Source: Saccharum officinarum (Eukaryota > Streptophyta > Magnoliopsida > Poales > Poaceae). From it: a stretch of 64,000 bases of DNA. This document shows, one piece after another, positions 21,158-30,748 of this stretch. Under the pieces are notes generated by a model. It saw nothing but the letters and a program-made list of their open reading frames with translations. It was not told the DNA's origin and searched no databases. The DNA lies in contig CM036159.1 in NCBI GenBank assembly GCA_020631735.1, positions 23,785,511 to 23,849,510 of the forward strand, written 5' to 3'. Positions within the stretch are counted from its first letter, which is position 1. The number at the start of each line of letters is the position of its first letter. The position numbers and the translations under genes are program-made.

Positions 21158-22529
21158 GATATAGTAAAAGTGGTACTCACCCTATCGAGCTAAAGACCAG
21201 GATTTGCAATGCTTATATTTTTTTTATTGCTTCGGTTATTTCCTTCCCAGACCCACTCGTGTGGGAGCCTCTGGACTGGGTCTGCCCTTTTATTGGGTGT
21301 TATATCTTTTATTTGTTTCCAAAATACGAGACAAAAAAGGGACTTGATAATTGCCTAGTACTAGAATTTAGTTGCCCAAAATAAAATATATAATTAGGTC
21401 TATTTTTCCTAGTGAACTCGACTAAAATTCCCTTTTTTCTAACCACTAAGATGTAGTATTTTCTCCATTTAATATTATAAGATGTTTTGACTTTTCTATA
21501 TTTATAGCTTCTGCTATGCATTTAGATATATACTACATCTAAATATACAGGAAAATAATATATCTAGAAAAAACAAAAAATCTTATAATTTAAAATGAAG
21601 GAAGTAACATCCATGAATCATAAAAAAGGGACTCGTGGCCTATGTCATATTCTATATTCTATAACACAAGCCTTGTAGTGAACCAAAAGACGAGAACTCA
21701 ATCAAGTACAATAATATTGATAATTCAAAATGCAAGGTTTGTGTGTCTTCGGAAAAATCGATGTCACAAAATCTTCTAATCTGACAAATGTGTAGAAAAT
21801 GCACATACTGATAAGCGCACGTGTGCAAGTGACCGGCCAGATAGACAATCATATGGACGAAAAGTATATGCAAAGAGCAAGAGAGACCTCTCTGTTGCGC
21901 ACCTGATCCACATCTTGGCATCTTGCCAAGTTGCAGTTAAGTTGGTAACTTATTTGACACATCCACTCCTTTATAGCCGCAAGATCCACGTACACACGTG
22001 CACACGGCCGCATATAAGTGGCAGGGGCGTATCATAGCTTGGATAATTAGCCAAGCAGTGTATCACTTGCGAGTACGTCAAGAATAACCAGGTGATATAC
22101 TTGTGCGCAACTACAGTACATGCATGCACGCTGTTTGCCTGTTAGCAGTTTTTTTTTTTTGGCTTGCTGCATGATTACAAAGTTGATTTATGTAGAAGTA
22201 AAATAAACCCGCGGGATATTGCAACTATATCTATATAACTTTAGGCTTGCTAGCGCCTCAACGTCTGGACGCCCGCATCTACAGACCGTTTCTCACATCA
22301 TTTTGTACGCTCATGTAGGGCCCGTGTTGCCCCGAACGTCACTAACATCGAGAAGAGGGGGACTGGACCGTTTTCCCGCGCCGTTTCACGTGCCCACGAG
22401 GGCCCACGTCGCCCTATCACCAACATCGAGAAGAGGGGGAGAGGGCGGTGGATGCCCAGTTGGCATCAAGAAGAGGAGGAGACATCAAGGCGAAACAGCA
22501 AAAGCAAGGAGAGAGATGCAACACTCGAT
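21158..22529. other. Intergenic, no gene; one Stowaway-type MITE inside
   Basis: AT-rich up to 22200, then a GC-richer part that leads into the 'gcaacat' field. The MITE at 21458-21605 is listed separately. Several frames exist but none resembles a protein I know. Confidence 0.45.
21458..21605. mobile_element. Stowaway MITE, second member
   Basis: Fold-back layout like 18459-18608: tattataagatgttttgact near the left, caaaaaatcttataattta near the right, with tctagaaaaa and tagatata motifs between. Confidence 0.65.
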
Positions 22530-22900
22530 CTTCTTTTGAAACATACAGCTGCAACACTTGCAACAGACGTTTTAAGACAGATAAAACACTTGAAACATGC
22601 ATCTAAAACACTTGCAAAAACACATGAAAAACACTTAAAAACCATTGTAAAACATGCAACATCCCGATTAAACACTTGCAACATATGTGTAAAACATATG
22701 CAACATCCTAATAAACACACTTGCAACATACGTCTGAAAAAACAGATGAAACATTGAAAACAAAGATTGCGACATACGTGTACAACCATAGCAACATATA
22801 CAACATCCCGATCTACTTTTACAACATCCGTATGAAACACTTGCAACATACCTCTGAAATATCTGAAACACTTACAACATGCTCTTTTAGCGCAACATCT
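22530..22900. repeat. 'gcaacat' repeat field, dispersed shorter copy
   Basis: Same modules as 10100-11160 (cacttgcaacat, gcaacatcccgat, acgtctgaaaaa), and it too is followed by a 'ttttagcgcaac' junction and a GC-rich segment. The shared downstream junction suggests a family of related mobile elements rather than independent simple repeats. Confidence 0.75.
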
Positions 22901-23859
22901 CCTTGTTGCTTGCGAATGGAGGCTCGTCGGCGCGTGGTGTTCATCGGTGTAGAGCTTGGCGGTGGTGCGGAGCTCACCGCTCCAGTGGAGAAGGCCACGA
23001 CAGGTCTAGTGGAAAAGGCCACGGCGGGCGGGAGACGTAGTGGAGAGGGAGGAAGACCGGCTGCCGCGCTTGAGCGCGGTGGAGATGTCAGCGGGCGGAG
23101 CAAAGGCGCGATGGAGAGGGAGGCACGGTGGCCGAGAAGGCACGACAGAGCGCGGTCGCAGAGCGCTATCACGACGTTGTGGTGAGGTGAGTTTTTTTTA
23201 GAACGGTTACGGGACAAGTGGAAGAAAAAATAAGAGGTGGTCATTGAGCTGGGGTCGTAGCTGAGCTACGGAGCATCCAGCGGACAGACGCCCGCTTCCA
23301 GAATTACTGATATAACTTTCGGTTAAAAACAATACCCTATGCAGCATTGATTGATGGACTAGTTTATCACGGAATCCAGATAAATCTAAAATGCACGTAT
23401 CTTTGGACCAGTTGTAGTGGAACACGTTTAAGAATTTCTTTTGGTTAGGCCCGTTTCGATCCACACAACCAGCAATAGTCACTAGCTGCTAAAAAGTAGG
23501 TGGAATGGATCCACACAAACTAAACTAGTAAGTGAGCTCCTTTTCTTTTCTAAAAAAAACTAGTAAGTGAGCTAATCGTTCGCTGGACAATTAATAGAAT
23601 GTAAAAAAACATTTTTATCATTCCGCCCATCTCTATTCTTGTTATATAAAAAAATCAAATATATAGAAAATGAAGAGCACTATAGGTAAAATTAACAATG
23701 CATCCATATTTTAGCAAGTGGTAATATTAGCTATGAATTATTATAGCTAGATAACTATTACTAGCTGCGTGTGGATTCAAACATGGCCTTAGAGCAACCA
23801 CACTATATTCCAAAAGCAGACCATAAGCAGTAAAATTTTACCTACAGGCATTGGTCTCA
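22901..23859. other. GC-rich tail of the repeat, then intergenic
   Basis: 22901-23190 is GC-rich with frames on both strands but no recognisable protein; it is probably part of the same transposon as the 'gcaacat' field. 23200-23859 is AT-rich and featureless. Confidence 0.45.
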
Positions 23860-23990
23860 TTCGGCTGTGCTGATAAGCCGGCTGAAAAACACTGTTGGCT
23901 GATTTGTTGTGAGAGAAAAATATTGTTTCGTCTGAAAAAAAAACAAGCTGAAAAGTACGGATTATAAGCCAGATGAGCAAGACTATTGTA
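23860..23990. mobile_element. MITE of the 'gctgatttgttgtgagagaaaaac' family, member C
   Basis: Contains gctgatttgttgtgagag and ctgaaaagtacggattataagcc. The ends, ggtctcattcggct and agccagatgagcaagac, are roughly inverted. Confidence 0.65.
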
Positions 23991-24743
23991 GAACCACTTA
24001 ATATAGCAGACCAAAATAATAAGCATTCATAGGCATATGGACTACCATAAAAAATAAAAACCATTAATTCTTCTCACTCCTCCCTTTCTATTGGTTTTGC
24101 CACATGAGCATGGGGAGGACCTCCTTGGCGTGCTTAGGATTGAGGACAGTCGGCAATTGGTGGCTCGCGCGGACATTCCTCCTTTCACTGGACACCGATG
24201 GCCGCCACAGAGTGCTCACCAGCCGCCGGTGAGAAGAGGAGCGCTCGTTGGAGGGGCTGCTCGTCGTCCACCGAGGTTCTCGTCCTTGGGCCACAGGATC
24301 CCACCATCGCGTCACTCGTCCTAGGGCCATTGGCGACGGGAGCTCGTGGCACCACCGGATTTTTTTTTTCAACGGATTTGGCTCCATGGATGGTAGCCAC
24401 TCATAGCACGACCAAATCTGCCCTAGGCGAAGTTGTGCGTCATACACTAGCGGACGTGGAGGAGCGCTGACGTCAGCATCAGAGCTAGCTTGGAGAGAAG
24501 AGGAACAAAGGTGCAGATCTGAGGGTGAGAATGAAACTATGACGCGGATCAGAGGAAGAGAGAAACAGTGATGCAAAGAGAAGGGGTTGGTTGGATGAGG
24601 GATTTTTTATCGGTTCGTATCTTATGGACTAGTTGTTTGACTATTGTGAGAAAATAATAGCAAACGTAGACTCTTGATCCATATATAATGCCACGTCGCA
24701 GTTGCCCCTAGGACCCAGCTTCTGGTCTTTTGGCTCAAAGCTA
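23991..24743. other. Intergenic with a GC-rich patch, no recognised gene
   Basis: 24100-24480 is GC-rich and open in two frames (a minus frame at 24088-24576 among them). Composition is exon-like but no family is recognised, and both strands are open, so I do not call a gene. Confidence 0.4.
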
Positions 24744-24978
24744 CTCCCTCCGTCTCTAAATGTCTGTCGCTTTACGCTTCTTGAGAAACAACTTTAATTA
24801 AATATATATTAAAATATTAATATTTATGGTATATAATTAGTATCATTGGAAAGGTCATTGAATCTAGTTTTTTAATAAATTTATTTGGAGATACAAATAT
24901 TACACGTATTTTATACAAATCGAGTCAAACTTGTAGGCACAAAAACCGGAAACGACACACAATTGGGGACAGAGGGAG
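24744..24978. mobile_element. Stowaway MITE with TA target duplication
   Basis: Starts CTCCCTCCGTCTC and ends GGGGACAGAGGGAG, inverted termini, flanked by TA on each side (24742-24743 and 24979-24980). AT-rich interior of about 235 bp. This is the clearest Stowaway element in the window. Confidence 0.85.
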
Positions 24979-25059
24979 TAACTTTCTAGCCCTTTAGCTG
25001 GCAGGAACTAATAATTGACAAAAGTTAAAACAAACAGGCCTTCGTCTCACAGTCACAGC

Positions 25060-25672
25060 CAGGGTTAAAAAAACCGCTCGGTAAACCGCGGTTACCGGCC
25101 TAACCGGGCCGGACCGGTTCCGGTCCGGTCCGGTTAGGTATTCTCCAAATTCAAATTTAAAATTTAAAAAAAATACTGAAAAAATTCCTAAAAATAGTTC
25201 ATGATTTATAGAAGTCAATGGTGTAAAATTTTTTCAAATTCGAGTTCGTTTAGTATTTATTTATACGTATAGAAGTTTGAAAAAAAAACCCCGGTCCTGC
25301 CCCGTTAAGGCCCCCAAATTCAAATTTAAAATTTGAAAAAAAAAAAACAAAAAATGCTGAAAAAATTCCTAAAAATAGTTCGTGATTTATAGAAGCCAAT
25401 GGTGTAAAAAATTTTCAAATTCAAGTTCGTTTAGTATTTATTTATATGTATAGAAGTTTGAAAAAAAAAAAGAAAATTCCAAACTCAAACCGAGCGGTAA
25501 ACCGCTCAAACCGAGAGGTTACCGCTCCAAACCGCCCGGTAAACCGGTGACAAACCGAACCGAAAGCGCGTTTGAATTCAAATTCAAATTCGACCGGTTA
25601 CCGGTAAACCGGACCGGTAAACCGGAACCAGAGGCCGGCGGTTTGGGGTGACCGATCGGTAAAAAAACCCTG
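25060..25672. mobile_element. Non-autonomous hAT-like element, complete, TSD gtcacagc
   Basis: The element starts CAGGGTTAAAAAAACCG and ends TACC-AAAAAAACCCTG-like, so its ends are inverted (CAGGGTT on each strand). It is flanked by a perfect 8-bp direct repeat, gtcacagc, at 25052-25059 and 25673-25680. The 8-bp duplication and a CAGGG terminus are typical of hAT elements. The interior has two tandem AT-rich units of about 178 bp (one near 25149-25310, one near 25315-25465) and clustered accggt palindromes, with no transposase. It sits about 80 bp upstream of the TATA box of the NFD4-like gene fragment, so it could alter that promoter. Confidence 0.8.
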
Positions 25673-25750
25673 GTCACAGCTAGACACACACCCTCGCGTT
25701 GCATCGGAAGGCGACACACTCCACAGCCTACTTACTGTGTCACTACTCAC

Positions 25751-25758
25751 TATATATA
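25751..25758 (+). promoter_or_regulatory. TATA box upstream of NFD4-like exon (copy 2)
   Basis: Same TATATATA motif, 146 bp upstream of the ATG at 25905. It starts 70 bp after the target-site duplication of the hAT-like element, so the insertion is immediately promoter-proximal. Confidence 0.5.
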
Positions 25759-25825
25759 GAGGTAGCCAGCACAAGTCCTGGGGCTCACACAAGTGGTATA
25801 CCTAGTAGTTAGCTCAAGAGACCAC

Positions 25826-25828
<3 letters not shown>

Positions 25829-25858
<30 letters not shown>
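25829..25858. repeat. (GT)15 microsatellite in the leader (copy 2)
   Basis: Same fifteen GT units as at 725-754, in the leader of the second NFD4-like fragment. Confidence 0.95.
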
Positions 25859-25860
<2 letters not shown>

Positions 25861-25904
25861 GTGGTCGTCCCGAGAACAAGTAATCAACCAGCCGGTGGAC
25901 GGAC

Positions 25905-26103
25905 ATGGTGTTCGGCAGCGACCGTGCCATGGGGGCGGCCCCGGCGCCGACGCCGCGAGCACGATGCGGTTCGCGTTGCACGTCATGCGCGGGCGGTGGT
26001 TCATGTTCTTCGCGTCCATCCTGATCATGGCGGCGGCCGGCGGCACGTACATCTTCGGCACGCGCGGCGCGGAGCTCCCGGCGTCCGGCGAGCCGGCGGG
26101 TAA
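25905..26103 (+). pseudogene. NFD4-like first-exon remnant, frameshifted (copy 2)
   Basis: Counterpart of 801-1000. A run of five C in copy 1 (near 833-837) is four C here, so the frame starting at ATG 25905 shifts after about 12 residues and the membrane-helix region is read only from a different frame. This is either a real disabling indel or a homopolymer error in one contig. The rest of the exon is identical, including the candidate GT donor after it. Confidence 0.6.
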
Positions 26104-26891
26104 CACATATACGTCTGGGCAGGCACAACAACAAAACCGAAAGCGATCCTCCCGGGGACAAGGCCCATAAGCCCACGCACAGTGAGCCCAGATCGAATGG
26201 TTAGACTGCAGCTGGCGCATGGAAGGCGGAAAGGGAAAAGGAGGCCCATTACTCACTGCACAAAAAAAGGGAGGCCCGTGGCTCACTACTCCACACAAAG
26301 CTTTTTTTTTGGAGGACTCCAAGTGCAGTCTATTTGGTCTTCGATTTTTGTAAAAGCCTGTCTCATTCGCATTCACCAATTAGAAATCGATTTTTTACCT
26401 CCTCCATCTTCTAAAATAGTCTGATTTTGTTTCCATGTGGTTTTTGTAATAGTTTTGGTTAAACGTGACATCACGTCAGCCGTGACAAATGGTAAATCGG
26501 GCTGTATGTTAGGGGAGGTCAAATATTGACATTATTGAAAATTTATAGTAGTAACTTTGCAAAAACAATATCCAATTTTTTTTGAAAAGGAGTTATACAA
26601 TTAAAAATCACAAATATGTTTTACCTTTCATATAGATTTTGTCTTAGCTTGAAAAAAATATAAAACCAGTTTCAGATTTCCTTTTTCAAAAAAATATGGC
26701 CCATCTTATGGTGCAGAGCTTGAAACTATTTTCATCTTATATGGTCTTCTTTTGGTGTTTGTTTTCTAATAGATGCTTTTGTTATATGTTATAATTAGTC
26801 TACGTTGATGATACATGCTATGTAGAAGTTCAAGTGACTTTGAGGATACAAAAGTGACATGTAGCCACCTCATACTTAATCTTATTTAGAA

Positions 26892-27105
26892 TAAACACAT
26901 GTATTACTTGTACGCTCTTGCACACTCATCCCTATGAATAAATATTGGGACTGATAAAGTCACAATAGAAGTCTCAATATCATGGGCATGCCCTTTGCCA
27001 CTGAAACAGCGTCATATGTTTGTACAATAAATCTAGAAAAAATCAACCTTCTGTCTTGAGTCTAGGACTTGAACCCTAGGTACGGTTCAACCACAAGGAG
27101 TCAAA
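26892..27105 (-). mobile_element. tRNA-derived SINE remnant (copy 2)
   Basis: Same element as at 1790-2003, with the B-box-like block near 27060-27076 on the minus strand and three SNPs between the copies. Confidence 0.5.
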
Positions 27106-28099
27106 CATTTTGCAATATTTGTTAATTTATTTCCATAACATTCTCAATGCTTTAATTTTATAGTTAAATGCATCGAAAGGTCCATAAACTTGTCAAAGGG
27201 TGCCATATAGGTCCATGAGCATTGAAATTGTGTTTTTGGGTCCTTAATGTTGATTTCTCATTCACTGCAGATCCGTAACACTTCGTTATCCCATTCGCCG
27301 CCGCCTAATTCCACCACAACCGTGCTTCACCGCCAGCCAAAATGCAGATGCACCGATGGTTTTGCCTCTAATATCCTTTAACTATTAGAGACTATAGATA
27401 AAGCACATGGATATAGATATGTGGAAGGATAAAAATATTTTTGCAATTAAAGAGGTTAGCTATTACCTGGGTGTCTAGATAACAATTAGCTAAGTAACTA
27501 TCTGGACGCTTGGCTAATAATTAGTTAGCATGTTAGTTAAACATGTCTAAAATTTTAAATTTACTTAAACTAATTTATTATGGGTAATAATTAGGGAAGT
27601 GGATTCCTAGCCGGGCCAAAATGGACACCGGAGGACAAAAAGGCACGTGTTGCAAGATCTGGTTGTGGAATAGAAGTCAAGAACAATAAGGCCTTTAGCA
27701 GCTATGTTCTCGGAAGGAACGGAAGGGAACCAGAACATGGAACAGGAAGAGAAACATGAAGCGATAGTTTATAATGTAATTGCACTATGAAAATATAAAA
27801 TATTATCTATGTCCTGAAGAGGATATAATTTTAGATAGTGTTATTATGTTAAAATATGTCCAAGTTTGATTAAATTTATATAAAAACACTAGTAATATTT
27901 ATCATACTAAATAGATATCATTAGTATTCTCATCATAGCAAAAAAGTGATTGTTCCTGGAATGATAACCCTAGAACAGGTAACGTTGATATTTCCAGCTG
28001 GTAAAGGTACGGCCTACAGGGTACCGCCCGGAATGATTTTCATCATGCCGGTGAGTTGGTGACACGTCAACTCAGGAAGTGACTGGAAGAGGTGTACAG

Positions 28100-28312
28100 T
28101 ACTCCCGTCCAAAAAATGTAATTTTATATGTATTCTTGATTAAAGTGTCTAAAGTTTATAGTTAAAAATATATATGTAAAATTACTGATATTTGTAATGC
28201 TAAATAAATATAATATAAAATATATTTTATGATAAATCTAATAATATTTGTTTAATTTAGTTAGTCAATCTTGAGTTTTTTTACTTAATACTAGAATATT
28301 ACGTTAAAATTA
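28100..28312. mobile_element. Degenerate Stowaway-like MITE (copy 2)
   Basis: Same element as at 2998-3210, carried in the second copy of the block. Confidence 0.45.
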
Positions 28313-29438
28313 GAGTTTTTTTTGACAGAAGAAGAACTACGCCATGCACATGTGCTGCCAATGCCATTTGCGCATGACAGGGCTGACAGAGTGAGAGGCT
28401 AGCCGGGTGCCCGGGCCCAAACCGTCCTGTGCTATACAGCTTCGATGGAGGGCACCTAATTAAAAATGATGACGAGTCCTAAAAGAACAGATGGTGAGTA
28501 GATTTATCAATTCTGTATATAGATCGAATGGAATACCACACTACAGAGTTTGGGATCCACCTCTTCTTTGGACTATACGTCACGGAGTAGGCTAAACGTT
28601 CGATTGATTCCATGCATAAATATCTATCTGTAGTTGCATTGCATGGGAGGGCCGGAGGGGTTTTGGATCACGTGTCCACGGAGTTTTCTCTCCATGAAAG
28701 ATGGCGTGGTGCACCTTTTTGCCACTTTATTTGCATATATACTTCTGTTCGCTCAAGGTTTGTGAAAATGGGGACATATTCGACGGAGACGCTGTGAGGA
28801 TTCAATAATACATTCGTGTCTATGCATAAACATCCAACGCCAATAAATTAAGAAGCCATTGAGAAAACTATTAGTACATAAATTAAAGTTAGGTAAAAGG
28901 ACTACGGCAACAGATGCTTGTGCGCCGGAAAAAGTAGCGTTGCCTGCGGAGTACCCGAATGATTTTTGGCCACGCAGCACGCAAAGTGAAGGGACACACA
29001 AAAAGGACGTGACTGGAAGATGATGGTACTCCTGGGCCGTTGCCCAAGACAGCTATTTGGCACTTGCTCTGTTGCCTATTGGCTCCAAGGTCGCGAGGGT
29101 GCGTGCTCTGCGTCTCCTCGCCTGAAGGTTCGTGCTGTGGCCTGTGGCTATTTATTGGACGCTTCCCGGATCAAGCGATGGCGACAGTCGGCGGTGGGCG
29201 CGCATGCAGTCAGTGGCGACGCGACACCCAGCTGAGCGCCCCAGCTCGGACTGCAGCACGACTTGCGCGATCGGCGTCGCCTCTCCTCTCCTGCACACCG
29301 CCCGTCGCCAACTCCTCGCCGGTGACCCCTACCGCAGCTCATCCTCCACTTCTTCTTGCTCTTCTTACATACTGTCACGCTAGCTACAGTTCATTGCATG
29401 CCTCACTGTTAATTTCCTGCCAATTAATCCCAAAAACC

Positions 29439-30464
29439 ATGGCGCAAGCTGCTTCTGAATCCAGCAAAACCCCCACCTCAGCGGCCGACGAAGCTGAGCC
29501 CAAAAGCTACAGCGACCTCGTCTCCACTCTCCCCGCAAGAGGAGGGTGGGTGTCGCTCGTTCAGTACCAGAACTACTGGCTGAACCCAGGCAGGCTCCAG
29601 CACATCATCCCCGTCAAGGAGCTCTACAAGCCTCGCGCCGACGACATCATCCTCGCCACCTACCTCAAATGCGGGACCACGTGGCTGAAGGCGCTGGCCT
29701 TCGCCATCACGACCCGCGGCCGCCGCCACCACGCCGGCGACGACGGCGGCCACCCTCTGCTCACCGTGCACCCGCAGGAGGCCGTGCCGCACCTGGAGGT
29801 GCACACCCCGGGGCAAGGCCTGGCGGACATCGAGAGGCTGCCGTCCCCGCGGCTGCTCGGGACGCACCTGCCCCTCTCCCTGCTCCCGCCGGCCGTCGTG
29901 TCCGCCTCCGGCTCCGGCTCCGGCTCCGGCTGCCGCGTCGTGTATCTGTGCCGGGAGCCCAAGGACGTGTTCGTCTCGCTCTGGCACTTCGTCAATGGCA
30001 TGCGCGGGGGCAGGTCCCCCGTGGAGATGGACGCCGCGCTCGGCATGTTCTGCGAGGGGGTCTCGCCTTTCGGGCCGGTCTGGGAGCACTACCTCGAGTA
30101 CTGGAAGGAGAGCCTGGTGAGGCCTGAGCAGGTCCTCTTCATGAGGTATGAAGAGATGGTGGCGGACCCGGTGAGAGCCGTGAAGACGCTCGCCGGCTTC
30201 TTCGCCGTCCCGTTCACCGAGGAGGAAGAGAGAGGAGGGGTCCCGGAGGAGATAGTGAGGCTATGCAGCTTCGAGACGCTGAGCGGCTTGGAAAGCAACC
30301 GGACCGGAGATCTTGATTGTGGAGACAACACGGTTATTGGGAAGTCTACGTTCTTCAGGAAGGGCAAGGTTGGGGACTGGGAGAACCACATGACCAAGGA
30401 GATGGGCAAGAAGGTCGATGACGTTTTTGAAGAGAAGCTCAAGGGGTCTGGTCTCGTGTTTTGA
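29439..30464 (+). CDS. Cytosolic sulfotransferase (plant SOT-like), copy 2
   Basis: Second copy of the 341-residue sulfotransferase, with the same motifs: PAPS loop with Lys77 and the unusual Leu76, His143, CREPKDVFVS, RKGKVGDW. Relative to copy 1 it carries L153V and S294C and one silent change. None of these falls in a known cofactor or catalytic motif, so both copies should be equally functional if expressed. The upstream TATA-like element and the 3' relic are also duplicated. If the block duplication is an assembly artefact, these are two alleles rather than two genes. Confidence 0.9.
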   Translation: MAQAASESSKTPTSAADEAEPKSYSDLVSTLPARGGWVSLVQYQNYWLNPGRLQHIIPVKELYKPRADDIILATYLKCGTTWLKALAFAITTRGRRHHAGDDGGHPLLTVHPQEAVPHLEVHTPGQGLADIERLPSPRLLGTHLPLSLLPPAVVSASGSGSGSGCRVVYLCREPKDVFVSLWHFVNGMRGGRSPVEMDAALGMFCEGVSPFGPVWEHYLEYWKESLVRPEQVLFMRYEEMVADPVRAVKTLAGFFAVPFTEEEERGGVPEEIVRLCSFETLSGLESNRTGDLDCGDNTVIGKSTFFRKGKVGDWENHMTKEMGKKVDDVFEEKLKGSGLVF

Positions 30465-30586
30465 TTATTATCCATGCATGGCTTTCGTTTGTGTGATGAA
30501 GTTTTTTGTCTGGAATAATCATTTGCGCTTGTAGCAGTATTTATGTTAAGGGACCTTTCAATATTCTACTCAAAATAAGTTTTTAT

Positions 30587-30634
30587 GACGTTTTAGAAGA
30601 CAAGATCAAGCTGGGATCTAGTCTTATGTTTTGA
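30587..30634 (+). pseudogene. Relic 3' end of a second sulfotransferase gene (copy 2)
   Basis: Same relic as at 5485-5532, with its duplicated 3'-UTR segment. Its presence in both block copies shows that the gene-level rearrangement came before the block duplication. Confidence 0.75.
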
Positions 30635-30748
30635 TTATCCATGTCTGTGTGATGTTTGTCCAGAATAATCATTGTGCAGTAGTATTTATGTGTAATGGGA
30701 TCTTTCTACTCAAAATAAACTAGGATTATGTGCCGAATAATTTATATA

